A DNA stretch of 64,000 bases from Cellulomonas edaphi (GTDB lineage: Bacteria; Actinomycetota; Actinomycetes; Actinomycetales; Cellulomonadaceae), in contig NZ_JAUCGR010000003.1 of NCBI RefSeq assembly GCF_030362815.1, positions 248,001 to 312,000 of the forward strand. The letters are read 5' to 3'. The notes below the pieces were generated by a model. It saw only the letters and a list, made by a program, of their open reading frames with translations, searched no databases and was not told the DNA's origin. The translations under genes were made by a program, and so were the position numbers. Below, piece after piece: positions 8,509 through 15,221 of this stretch; positions within the stretch are counted from its first letter, which is position 1; every line of letters begins with the position of its first letter.

Positions 8509-9750
8509 CTAGTCGCCGCTCGTGGAGGACGTGCGCAGAGGAGCGGCGGCGCTGGTGACGAGGAGCCCGAGCACGACGGGGATGGTGATCGCGAGCAGCG
8601 CGTGCCGGTAGCCGACGTGGTGCGCGAGCAGGCCGAGAAGTGGCGGGCCGGCCAGGAACGCGCTGTAGCCGATCGTCGAGACCACGCTCACGCGCGCGGC
8701 GGCGCGCAGCGGGTCGTCGGAGGCGGCGCTCATGCCGACCGGGAATCCCAGCGACGCCCCGGCGCCCCACAGGATCACCCCGACGACGGCGAGCCACAGA
8801 GGGCCCACCAGGCCGAACAGCACCAGGCCGACGAGGGCGAGCCCGCTGCAGGCGCGCAGCACGGCCACGCGGCCCCACCGGTCGAGCACCCACGTGCCGA
8901 ACCACCGGGCCGTCGTCATGCTGCCGACGAAGACCGCGAAACCGAGCGCACCCACGGCGTCCTGCGCGTCCCAGCCGTCCACGACCGCGAGGCTCACCCA
9001 GTCGTTGGCCGAGCCCTCGGTGAGCGCGGCGGCCATGACCACGAGGCCGATGAGCAGGGTGCGGGGCTCGCGCCAGGCGGCGAGCGCGCCACGGGCTCCG
9101 CGCGGGCTGCTCGACGCGGGCTGCGGGCCGGGCGACGGGTGGACCGCGTGCTCCTCGGCGGGCGGCAGGAAGGACCGGACCGCGACCAGCACGCACACGG
9201 AGGCGACGGCGACGGCGACCGGCAGGTGCACCCAGACCGGCACGTGCAGCCCGGCGGCGACGGCTGCGACGCCGGCCGCAGCGAAGGTGCCGAACGAGAA
9301 ACCGGCGTGGTAGCGCGGCATGATCGTGCGGCCCAGCTTCTGCTCGACCGCCGCGCCCTCCAGGTTCATCGCGGCGTCCCAGACGCCCGTGCCGATGCCG
9401 AACGTGACGAGGCCCGCGGCGGTCAGCACCACCGACCCCGTTCCGACGCCGACCGACGCGATCACCAGCCCGGCGGCGTTGATCAGCCCGAAGGCCGCCA
9501 CCGTGCGCCGGGCGCCCAGCCGCTCGACGACGATGCCCGCGAGCGGGAGGGCGAACAGCGAGCCCAGCGCGCCGACCAGCAGCAGCAGACCCATCTGCGA
9601 CTCGGAGAAGCCCAGCCCGTCGCGGACGGCGGGCAGGCGCGAGGCCCACGAGGCGAAGTTGAAGCCGGCGAAGAAGAAGACGACGTAGACCGCGCGCGAC
9701 GCGGCCCCGATGCGCTGCTCGCTCATGGTGGCTCCGGTGTGAGTCGTCAT
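8509..9750 (-). CDS. MFS transporter, YbjJ-like (paralogue 2)
   Basis: About 413 residues with the 12 hydrophobic segments of a major facilitator. The first segments read FFFAGFNFASWASRLPAVR and a glycine-rich GIVVERLGARRTV loop, similar to the E. coli YbjJ/fucose-permease-like group. I start it at the ATG at 9750 with AGGAGG 4 nt upstream; another ATG at 9726 also has a site. It is strikingly similar to the gene 17 bp upstream, for example TLLIGLVVMAAALTEGSAND here against TLLIGLVVMAAALSEGSAND there. The two form a translationally close pair controlled by the divergent LacI regulator. Substrate unknown; sugar or sugar derivative is a guess from the regulator type. Confidence 0.85.
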   Translation of the reverse strand: MTTHTGATMSEQRIGAASRAVYVVFFFAGFNFASWASRLPAVRDGLGFSESQMGLLLLVGALGSLFALPLAGIVVERLGARRTVAAFGLINAAGLVIASVGVGTGSVVLTAAGLVTFGIGTGVWDAAMNLEGAAVEQKLGRTIMPRYHAGFSFGTFAAAGVAAVAAGLHVPVWVHLPVAVAVASVCVLVAVRSFLPPAEEHAVHPSPGPQPASSSPRGARGALAAWREPRTLLIGLVVMAAALTEGSANDWVSLAVVDGWDAQDAVGALGFAVFVGSMTTARWFGTWVLDRWGRVAVLRACSGLALVGLVLFGLVGPLWLAVVGVILWGAGASLGFPVGMSAASDDPLRAAARVSVVSTIGYSAFLAGPPLLGLLAHHVGYRHALLAITIPVVLGLLVTSAAAPLRTSSTSGD

Positions 9751-9767
9751 CGATCCTCCTGCGGGTC

Positions 9768-11060
9768 TCAGTGCGCGTGCACGGGCTCGGGGCGGGGCCC
9801 GACGGCGGCGGCGGGGCCGTCCGCGGCGGGAGCGGGTGCCCGGCGCTCCGGAGCGACCTGGCGGGCGAGGAGCACGGAGACGACCATCGCCACCGCGATG
9901 AGCGTGAGCGCGTGCCGCGCGCCGATCGACTCGGCCGCCAGGCCCAGCAGCGGCGGGGCCGCGATCGACGCTACCGAGGCGAAGGACGAGACGACAGCCA
10001 CGCGGCCCGCCGACTTGAGCGGGTCGTCGGACGCGGCGGCGATACCCACGGGGACGGCGAGCGCCGCGCCGAAGCCCCACAGCGCCACGCCGACGCCGGC
10101 CAGAGGCAGGCTCGGCGCGAACCCGAACAGGAGCAGACCGACGATCGAGACCAGGCCGGACGCACGCAGCACCGCCACCCGGCCGAACCGGTCGAGCAGG
10201 CGGGTACCCAGCAGGCGCACCACGGTCATGGACGCGACGAACAGCCCCAGCACGATGCCGCCGATCGCCTCGGTGCGGTCGAAACCGTCGACGACGGCGA
10301 GCGAGAGCCAGTCGTTGGCCGACCCTTCCGACAGCGCAGCAGCCATGACGACGAGCCCGATGAGCAGCGTCCGGGGCTCGCGCCAGGAGTCGAGCGCCGA
10401 CGCGATCCGACGCCGCCCGGACGGTCGGGTCGCCGGCAGCGGAGCCCGCGCACGGGGCAGCTCGTCGGGCGCATAGGGCAGCACCACGCCGCGCAGCGAC
10501 GCGAGACGCCACACCACGGCGACGAGGGCCATGAGCGAGAACTGGGTCGCGACCGGCACGTCGAGGTGCGAGGCCGCCGCGCCGAGCGCGGAGCCCGTGA
10601 CCGCGCCGATGGAGAAGGCCGCGTGGAACTGAGGGATCACCGTGCGGCCCATCGCGCGCTCGATCCGGCCCGACTCCACGTTGATGGGCACGTTGCCGAG
10701 CGCGACGGCGACGCCGTTGAGGAAGATGCCGACGGCGAGCAGCAGCACGGAGCCGAACGTGGGGCCGAGGCCCATGAGCACGTAGCCGACCGCGAGGACG
10801 GCCGTCGAGGCCAGCAGGGCACGCCGGCTGCCGAACCGCTGCACGACCATCCCGGACGCCGTGACGGTCAGCAGCGCGCCGACGGACCCGACGAGCAGGA
10901 TCCCGCCCAGCTCGGCGGTCGACAGGTCCAGCGAGTCGCGGACGGTGGGCAGCCGCGCGAGCCAGCTCGAGAAGGTGATGCCAGTGAGCGCGAAGAGTCC
11001 CATCAGCAGCCAGCGCGCACGGGCGAGCTCGGGGCGCCCGGACCGGGCGGGGTGGTTCAC
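9768..11060 (-). CDS. MFS transporter, YbjJ-like (paralogue 1)
   Basis: About 430 residues, 12 predicted membrane spans; N-terminal ALTGITFSSWLARLPTVRDS and MVVQRFGSRRALL match the YbjJ-like MFS group. Start chosen at GTG 11060 (GTG AAC CAC CCC) with GGAG about 9 nt upstream; the open frame extends to 11135 but that would cross the putative promoter and operator. First gene of a two-gene unit with its close paralogue. It is divergent from a LacI-family gene; a palindromic operator at 11115-11128 overlaps its likely -35 (TTCGAC, complement of 11114-11119; TGTATC, complement of 11091-11096, 17-bp spacer), so repression by that regulator is likely. Confidence 0.85.
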   Translation of the reverse strand: MNHPARSGRPELARARWLLMGLFALTGITFSSWLARLPTVRDSLDLSTAELGGILLVGSVGALLTVTASGMVVQRFGSRRALLASTAVLAVGYVLMGLGPTFGSVLLLAVGIFLNGVAVALGNVPINVESGRIERAMGRTVIPQFHAAFSIGAVTGSALGAAASHLDVPVATQFSLMALVAVVWRLASLRGVVLPYAPDELPRARAPLPATRPSGRRRIASALDSWREPRTLLIGLVVMAAALSEGSANDWLSLAVVDGFDRTEAIGGIVLGLFVASMTVVRLLGTRLLDRFGRVAVLRASGLVSIVGLLLFGFAPSLPLAGVGVALWGFGAALAVPVGIAAASDDPLKSAGRVAVVSSFASVASIAAPPLLGLAAESIGARHALTLIAVAMVVSVLLARQVAPERRAPAPAADGPAAAVGPRPEPVHAH

Positions 11061-11090
11061 GGGGAGTTGCTCCGTACGGCGGGACGTGGC

Positions 11091-11119
11091 GATACATGGC
11101 GGGGCATGGCAGGGTCGAA
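11091..11119 (-). promoter_or_regulatory. candidate promoter of the MFS gene pair
   Basis: Reverse-strand TTCGAC (11114-11119), 17-bp spacer, TGTATC (11091-11096), then about 30 bases to the GTG start. The -35 element lies inside operator O1, as expected for a LacI-type repressor. The hexamers are only moderate matches. Confidence 0.4.
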
Positions 11120-11128
11120 TCGATTCGA
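11115..11128. promoter_or_regulatory. palindromic operator O1 (LacI-family type)
   Basis: Perfect 14-bp palindrome TCGAATCGATTCGA with the central CG typical of LacI/GalR operators. It overlaps the -35 of the MFS promoter. A near copy lies 34 bp away, centre to centre, in front of the regulator gene. Confidence 0.7.
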
Positions 11129-11148
11129 TCCACACGAGAACGGCCAGG

Positions 11149-11162
11149 TCGAATCGATTTGA
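11149..11162. promoter_or_regulatory. palindromic operator O2 (LacI-family type)
   Basis: TCGAATCGATTTGA differs from O1 at one base. It overlaps the TTGAGG -35 of the regulator's own promoter, which points to autoregulation. The spacing of 34 bp from O1 places the sites on roughly the same DNA face, so one tetramer or two dimers could bind cooperatively. Confidence 0.65.
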
Positions 11163-11189
11163 GGGTCACGCACATTCTGCGGGTACGCT
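11159..11189 (+). promoter_or_regulatory. candidate promoter of the LacI-family gene
   Basis: TTGAGG at 11159-11164 and TACGCT at 11184-11189 with a 19-bp spacer. Transcription would start near 11196, leaving a leader that contains the GGAGG site used for a start at 11250. Confidence 0.4.
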
Positions 11190-11249
11190 GACCGCTGCGT
11201 CAAACACCTTGCGGTCGTCGTGCTGCCGCCCTGGACCCGGAGGTACGAG

Positions 11250-12311
11250 CTGTCCACCCAACGCCCGACCCTTGCGGACGTCGCGGCCGCCGCGGGCGTC
11301 TCGGTGTCGACCGCCTCGCTCGCCTTCTCGGGCGCCGGGCCCATCGCGGCTGCCACGCGCGAGCGGGTGCACGAGGCGGCGGCCCAGCTGGGGTACGCGG
11401 GTCCGAACCCGCTGGGCCGGCAGCTGCGCCGCGGCCGCTCCGGCATCGTCGGGGTCGTCATCGGCGACGCCCTGCGCCGCGCCTTCCGCGACCCGGTCTC
11501 GACCCAGGTGCTCGACGGCCTGGTGGGCACGCTCGGTCCGCTCGACCTGGGCGTGCTGCTCATCCCCAGCCTGAGCGACCCCGACTCCCCCGGCGTCGAC
11601 CCTCTGCTCGAGTCGGCAGCGATGGACGTGGCCGTGGTCATGTGGGGCGGGGGCGACGACGATCCCCTGCTGGAGACCCTGCGCCGGCGTGGCATCCCCA
11701 CCGTGCTGGTCGAGGGCCAGCTGCTGCCCGGGATCGGCGCCGTGGGCATCGACGACCGCAGCGGCATCGAGCAGGTGACGCGGCACCTCGTCGAGCTCGG
11801 TCACACGCGCATCGCGTGCGTGACCCTGCCCCTCAACCGGGACCGCGGCGAGGGGTTCATCGGTGAGCCGGAGCTGGCGGGGCGCGTCTGGGCGATCACC
11901 CGACGGCGCCTGGACGGCATGGCGGACGCCGGGGTGACGCCGGTCGCGGTGTGGCAGACGCCCGCGTCGCTGGTCGAGCACGGTGCGACCGCCGGGCGCG
12001 CGCTGCTCTCCGGACCCGACCGCCCGACGGCCGTGGTGTGCCAGTCCGACCTGCTCGCGTCGGGCGTCGTGCTCGCCGCGCGCGAGCTGGGCCTGCGCGT
12101 CCCGCAGGACGTCTCCGTGGCCGGGTTCGACGGCATCGAGCTGCCCTGGCTGGGCACGGATGTCCTCACCACGGTCGTGCAGCCGCTGACCGAGAAGGGC
12201 GCGGCCGTCGGGCACCTCGTGAGGGACCTGCTGGCCGGCGCCGAGCCGGACCATCGCGAGCTGCCCGTGACGCTGCGCGTGGGCACGACGACGGGACCCG
12301 CCCCGTCCTGA
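11250..12311 (+). CDS. LacI-family transcriptional regulator
   Basis: N-terminal helix-turn-helix (RPTLADVAAAAGVSVSTASL with the S-V-S-T recognition helix and hinge region) followed by a periplasmic-binding-protein-like effector domain (about residues 60-340). About 353 residues. Start: an in-frame GTG at 11220 has no ribosome-binding site, whereas the CTG at 11250 has GGAGG at 6 nt and places the HTH at the N terminus as in the family; I prefer 11250, with GTG 11220 (363 residues) as the alternative. It is divergent from the two MFS genes, with two TCGAATCGATT operators between them, so it most likely represses them and itself. The ligand is not recognisable. Confidence 0.85.
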   Translation: MSTQRPTLADVAAAAGVSVSTASLAFSGAGPIAAATRERVHEAAAQLGYAGPNPLGRQLRRGRSGIVGVVIGDALRRAFRDPVSTQVLDGLVGTLGPLDLGVLLIPSLSDPDSPGVDPLLESAAMDVAVVMWGGGDDDPLLETLRRRGIPTVLVEGQLLPGIGAVGIDDRSGIEQVTRHLVELGHTRIACVTLPLNRDRGEGFIGEPELAGRVWAITRRRLDGMADAGVTPVAVWQTPASLVEHGATAGRALLSGPDRPTAVVCQSDLLASGVVLAARELGLRVPQDVSVAGFDGIELPWLGTDVLTTVVQPLTEKGAAVGHLVRDLLAGAEPDHRELPVTLRVGTTTGPAPS

Positions 12312-12338
12312 GCCTCGGGGGCCAGCCCGTCTCAGGAC
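12305..12338. terminator. convergent hairpin containing both stop codons
   Basis: Stem GTCCTGAG (12305-12312) with CTCAGGAC (12331-12338), 18-nt loop. Both the LacI gene's TGA and the dehydratase gene's TGA lie within the two arms, so the two convergent genes end in one shared structure. Confidence 0.5.
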
Positions 12339-12754
12339 AGGCGGACGACCGCCTGGGCCTTGCCGAGCACGCGAGCGCCCTCGACCGCCACGGTCAGGTC
12401 GACGCGCGCGGTCCCCGCAGCCTCGTCGAGCGCACCGACGACCGCCACGACCTCGACGGTCGTCGAGCCGGGGTCCGGCACGGGCACCGGCCGCGTGAAG
12501 CGGACCTGGTAGTCGACGATCGCGCCCGGGTCGCCGGCCCACTCGGTCACGGGCCCGGCGGCGGCGCCCATCGTCCACATGCCGTGCGCGATGACGCCCG
12601 GCAGACCGACGGCCGTGGCCACCCGGTCGTTCCAGTGGATCGGGTTGAAGTCGCCCGAGGCGCCCGCGTAGCGCACCAGCCGCGCGCGGTCCACGACGAC
12701 CTCCGCGCGTGCGACCTCCTGGCCCACCGCCAGCTCGGCGAACGTCACAGCCAT
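12332..12754 (-). CDS. MaoC-family dehydratase (HadB-like)
   Basis: Hotdog-fold (R)-hydratase/dehydratase, 140 residues, acting on 3-hydroxyacyl thioesters. The hydratase-2 catalytic motif appears as SGDFNPIHWND around residues 34-44 (Asp and His catalytic pair), followed by VIAHGMWTMG. It overlaps the start of the upstream dehydratase gene (TGATG) and equals the HadB half of mycobacterial HadAB. Mycobacterial HadB extends fatty acids in the FAS-II mycolate pathway; a non-mycolate organism would use it in ordinary fatty-acid elongation or a related pathway. Distance of only 20 bp to the convergent LacI gene. Confidence 0.88.
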   Translation of the reverse strand: MAVTFAELAVGQEVARAEVVVDRARLVRYAGASGDFNPIHWNDRVATAVGLPGVIAHGMWTMGAAAGPVTEWAGDPGAIVDYQVRFTRPVPVPDPGSTTVEVVAVVGALDEAAGTARVDLTVAVEGARVLGKAQAVVRLS

Positions 12755-13203
12755 CAGGACTCCTCGGGACGGACGGCCAGCGTCGAGACGACCGTGGCGA
12801 CGCGCTCGCCCGCCTCGGTGCCGATCTCGGCACGGGTGGTGATCATCGCCAGCCCGGCGCGCTCGACGATCGAGTCGACGTGCAGGACGGTCACCAGGCG
12901 GTCACCGGCGCGAATGGGACGGTGGTGGGTGAAGCGCTCGTCGGCGTGCACGACGCGGCTGAAGTCGATACCGGCCGCCTCGTCCTCGAGCAGCTGCGCC
13001 TCGGCGCGCTGCGCGACCACGACGGCGAACGTCGGCGGCGCGATGACGTCCGGGTGCCCCAGCGCCTGCGCGGCCTGCACGTCGGTGTGCGCGGCATGCG
13101 TGGCGCCGACGGCGGCCGCGAACTCGGCGAGCTTGACGCGGCTCACCTCGTAGACGTCGTTCGGCGGGTACTCCCGCCCCGCGTAGCTCGTGTCGACCGG
13201 CAT
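12754..13203 (-). CDS. FAS1-like MaoC dehydratase domain protein (HadA-like)
   Basis: 149 residues. Sequence features of the HadA/MaoC_dehydrat_N family: Y/F-x-V-x-R-x-K near the N terminus (YEVSRVKLAEFAAAVG), VIAPPTFAVVV in the middle and QHF/HADERFTHHRPIRAGDRL near residue 88. This subunit lacks the catalytic Asp-His motif present in its neighbour, so it probably forms the substrate-binding half of a heterodimer. Genes are translationally coupled. It lies 124 bp downstream of rpmG, as in mycobacteria, but no hadC follows. Confidence 0.85.
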   Translation of the reverse strand: MPVDTSYAGREYPPNDVYEVSRVKLAEFAAAVGATHAAHTDVQAAQALGHPDVIAPPTFAVVVAQRAEAQLLEDEAAGIDFSRVVHADERFTHHRPIRAGDRLVTVLHVDSIVERAGLAMITTRAEIGTEAGERVATVVSTLAVRPEES

Positions 13204-13261
13204 CCTTGGCTCCCTCGTCGTGCGGGTGGTCTGTCCGTCTGTACCTTGCCCGCAACGACAC

Positions 13262-13296
13262 AGGCACGCCTGCCGGCCGAGGGCCGGGGCGTGCCT
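13262..13296 (-). terminator. hairpin between rpmG and the dehydratase genes
   Basis: Nine-base stem AGGCACGCC/GGCGTGCCT enclosing a second stem CCGGCC/GGCCGG with a GAG loop; nearly continuous 15-bp helix with a 2-nt bulge. It can end or attenuate transcripts from the tRNA/rpmG unit before the dehydratase pair. Confidence 0.65.
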
Positions 13297-13308
13297 GATG
13301 TCACTGAG

Positions 13309-13323
13309 AGCCCCGATGGGGCT
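13309..13323 (-). terminator. small hairpin after rpmG
   Basis: AGCCCC/GGGGCT with a GAT loop, 4 nt beyond the rpmG stop. A weak extra stop or 3' end stabiliser. Confidence 0.4.
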
Positions 13324-13327
13324 GAGA

Positions 13328-13498
13328 TCAGCGGGTCTCGCGGTGCACCGTGTGGCGGTTGTCGCGGGGGCAGAACTTCTTCATCTCGAGCCGGTCGGGG
13401 TCGTTCCGACGGTTCTTCTTCGTGATGTAGTTCCGCTCCTTGCACTCCGTGCACGCGAGCGTGATCTTCGGACGAACGTCCGAGCTCTTGCTGGCCAT
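13328..13498 (-). CDS. rpmG: 50S ribosomal protein L33
   Basis: 56 residues, normal for L33. The sequence begins [19 protein letters not shown] and contains [20 protein letters not shown] and the end HTVHRETR. The ATG is followed in frame by a TGA at 13328. L33 lies near the ribosomal E site. The zinc-binding form has two CxxC pairs; here the first is present (CTEC) but the second reads CPRD, so only three cysteines remain and zinc binding may be altered. It lies between tRNA-Met and the HadA-like gene, the order seen in mycobacteria. Confidence 0.93.
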   Translation of the reverse strand: MASKSSDVRPKITLACTECKERNYITKKNRRNDPDRLEMKKFCPRDNRHTVHRETR

Positions 13499-13580
13499 GG
13501 TCTTGCCACCTCTCGCGCCCGGAGGCGCTCGCTTCTGCCTGATCGCAGCGCGCCGGCCGACGCACCGCTTCGTTCTTGGT

Positions 13581-13657
13581 TGGTAGCGGGAGCGGGACTC
13601 GAACCCGCGACACCACGATTATGAGCCGTGTGCTCTAACCACCTGAGCTACCCCGCC
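13581..13657 (-). tRNA. tRNA-Met (anticodon CAT)
   Basis: Reverse-strand cloverleaf of 77 nt: GGCGGGG acceptor strand, D arm with GTAGCTCAGGTGGTTAGAGC, anticodon loop CTCATAA, T arm GGGTTCGAGTCCC, and an encoded 3' CCA. Two G-T wobble pairs occur at the ends of the acceptor stem. Elongator type judged from context and stem; conserved upstream of rpmG. Confidence 0.94.
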
Positions 13658-13711
13658 ATGTGCCTGCCCGGTCCCCCGCATCGCGCGACGCGGGGGCCGG
13701 ACACACCACAG

Positions 13712-13784
13712 AGCCCCGAAAGGGAATCGAACCCTTGACCTTCTCCTTACCATGGAGACGCTCTGCCGACTGAGCTATCGGGGC
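13712..13784 (-). tRNA. tRNA-Thr (anticodon GGT)
   Basis: Acceptor GCCCCGA/TCGGGGC, D arm TAGCTCAGTCGGCAGAGC, anticodon arm TCTCC-ATGGTAA-GGAGA with anticodon GGT, T arm AGGGTTCGATTCCCT. No encoded CCA. 54 bp upstream of tRNA-Met on the same strand. Confidence 0.95.
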
Positions 13785-13890
13785 AGCGCGGTCAAGAGTA
13801 CAAGACGACGCACCGACGACGAAATCGTCGCCCGCCGACCCGCCCGGCCGCGGCTCGCGGGCCGCCCGACGGCCACCATTGGCGGACGAC

Positions 13891-13924
13891 GAAGGGGCGC
13901 CCTCCTGGCGGAGAGCGCCCCTTC
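13891..13924 (-). terminator. hairpin after tRNA-Tyr
   Basis: Ten-base stem GAAGGGGCGC/GCGCCCCTTC with inner CTCC/GGAG pairs and loop TGGC. It lies 7 nt past the tRNA-Tyr 3' end and separates it from the Thr-Met tRNA pair. Confidence 0.75.
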
Positions 13925-13931
13925 GGCAACG

Positions 13932-14013
13932 TGGCGGGTGAGGGATTCGAACCCCCGTAGGCGTTGCCAGCTGATTTACAGTCAGCCCCCTTTGGCCACT
14001 CGGGTAACCCGCC
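13932..14013 (-). tRNA. tRNA-Tyr (anticodon GTA)
   Basis: 82 nt with the long variable arm of a class II tRNA: acceptor GGCGGGT/ACCCGCC, anticodon loop CTGTAAA with GTA, T arm GGGGGTTCGAATCCCTC. No encoded CCA. Upstream on this strand, TATCCT (complement of 14072-14077) is a possible -10. Confidence 0.95.
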
Positions 14014-14183
14014 GGGGATGCAGCCGCCGGTGGACCGTCGCTGGGACGGCACCGCCGTGGCGTGCCGTGGAAGGATAGCAACACCGGGGCGCCCAGAGCG
14101 AAACGGGTACGCACGGCCTCCGTCGCGCCCCCGGCGCGACGGGACCGACCAGCAGCAGCCCCAGCGGGGCGAGGGAGGAAGTC

Positions 14184-14681
14184 ATGGCGAGCGAGTCGTC
14201 GTTCGACGTCGTCAGCAAGGCCGACCGTCAGGAGGTCGACAACGCGCTGAACCAGGCCGCGAAGGAGATCGCGCAGCGGTACGACTTCAAGGGCGTGGGC
14301 GCCTCGATCGCGTGGAGCGGCGAGAAGATCGTCCTGGTCGCCAACTCCTCCGAGCGGGTGCTCGCGGTCCTGGACGTCTTCCAGTCCAAGCTGATCAAGC
14401 GCGGCATCTCGCTCAAGGCCTTCGACACCGGCGACGGCGAGCCCAAGGCGTCGGGCAAGGAGTACCGCCTCGAGGGCGTCATCAAGGAGGGCCTGTCGTC
14501 CGAGGTCGCCAAGAAGCTGGCCAAGATCGTGCGCGACGAGGGCCCCAAGGGCGTCAAGACGCAGATCCAGGGCGACGAGCTGCGCGTCACGGCCAAGAGC
14601 CGCGACGACCTGCAGGCGGTGATCGCGCTGCTCAAGGGCGCCGAGGTGGATGCCGCTCTGCAGTTCGTGAACTACCGGTAG
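14184..14681 (+). CDS. yajQ: YajQ-family nucleotide-binding protein
   Basis: 165 residues, the normal length of the UPF0234/YajQ family, with two ferredoxin-like subdomains. Signatures: [20 protein letters not shown] at the N terminus, the QRYDFKG motif near residue 31, GISLKAFD and the C-terminal ALQFVNYR. Family members bind RNA or cyclic di-GMP; the role in actinobacteria is unclear. The ATG has GAGGGAGGAAG just upstream. It is divergent from tRNA-Tyr and convergent with ohr, with a hairpin between the two stop codons. Confidence 0.93.
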   Translation: MASESSFDVVSKADRQEVDNALNQAAKEIAQRYDFKGVGASIAWSGEKIVLVANSSERVLAVLDVFQSKLIKRGISLKAFDTGDGEPKASGKEYRLEGVIKEGLSSEVAKKLAKIVRDEGPKGVKTQIQGDELRVTAKSRDDLQAVIALLKGAEVDAALQFVNYR

Positions 14682-14690
14682 TCGACCGCG

Positions 14691-14723
14691 GTCCGGCGGC
14701 CCCGCGTGACGAGGCCGCCGGAC
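14691..14723. terminator. bidirectional terminator, yajQ/ohr
   Basis: Eleven-base perfect stem GTCCGGCGGCC/GGCCGCCGGAC with an 11-nt loop, 10 nt past the yajQ stop and 14 nt past the ohr stop. Confidence 0.8.
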
Positions 14724-14736
14724 GCGCCGGGGACGC

Positions 14737-15156
14737 TCAGACGGTGACGTCCAGCTCGACCTCGATGTTGCCGCGCGTGGCGTGCGAGTACGGGCACACG
14801 GCGTGCGCCTGCTCGACGAGCTCGTCGGCCTGGGCGGACTCGACGCCGGGCAGCTCGACCCGCAGCACCACACCGAGGCCGAAGCCGCCGTCGTCCCGCT
14901 TGTGCAGGGACACCTCGGCCGTGACCGAGTCGTCGACGAGGGGCACACCGGCCGCCCGCGCCATGCTTCTCAGGGCCGAGTGGAAGCACGCCGCGTAGCC
15001 CGCCGCGAACAGCTGCTCCGGGTTCAGCGCCTCGCCGGCGCCGCCCAGCTCCTTCGGCATCGCGAGGTCCGCGTCGAGCGTGCCGTCCGACGTGCGGACG
15101 TGGCCGTTGCGGCCGTCACCGGTCGAGAGGGCTGAGGCGGTGTAGATCGGGTCCAC
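14737..15156 (-). CDS. ohr: organic hydroperoxide resistance protein Ohr
   Basis: 139-residue OsmC/Ohr-fold thiol peroxidase that detoxifies organic and lipid peroxides in the cytoplasm. The first catalytic cysteine is in the stretch FAAGYAACFHSAL around residue 58 and the second in VCPYSHATRGNIEV near residue 121; the conserved Arg/Glu region LNPEQLFAAGYAACF supports Ohr rather than OsmC. The start ATG at 15156 is preceded by AAGGAG. No OhrR-type regulator is adjacent. Confidence 0.93.
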   Translation of the reverse strand: MDPIYTASALSTGDGRNGHVRTSDGTLDADLAMPKELGGAGEALNPEQLFAAGYAACFHSALRSMARAAGVPLVDDSVTAEVSLHKRDDGGFGLGVVLRVELPGVESAQADELVEQAHAVCPYSHATRGNIEVELDVTV

Positions 15157-15221
15157 GGAGGCTCCTTGCGTGATCGGTCAGGTGCCCAGCGCAACCGGTC
15201 ACGGCATGGAAGTGTTCCCCG

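Noticed and set aside
9768-11135. Earlier start of MFS paralogue 1 at 11135
   Set aside because: It would place the coding region over the operator and likely promoter, and the added residues do not look like an MFS N terminus.
13581-14013. Integrated element at the tRNA cluster
   Set aside because: No integrase, no duplicated tRNA 3' ends and no change in composition next to the tRNA genes.
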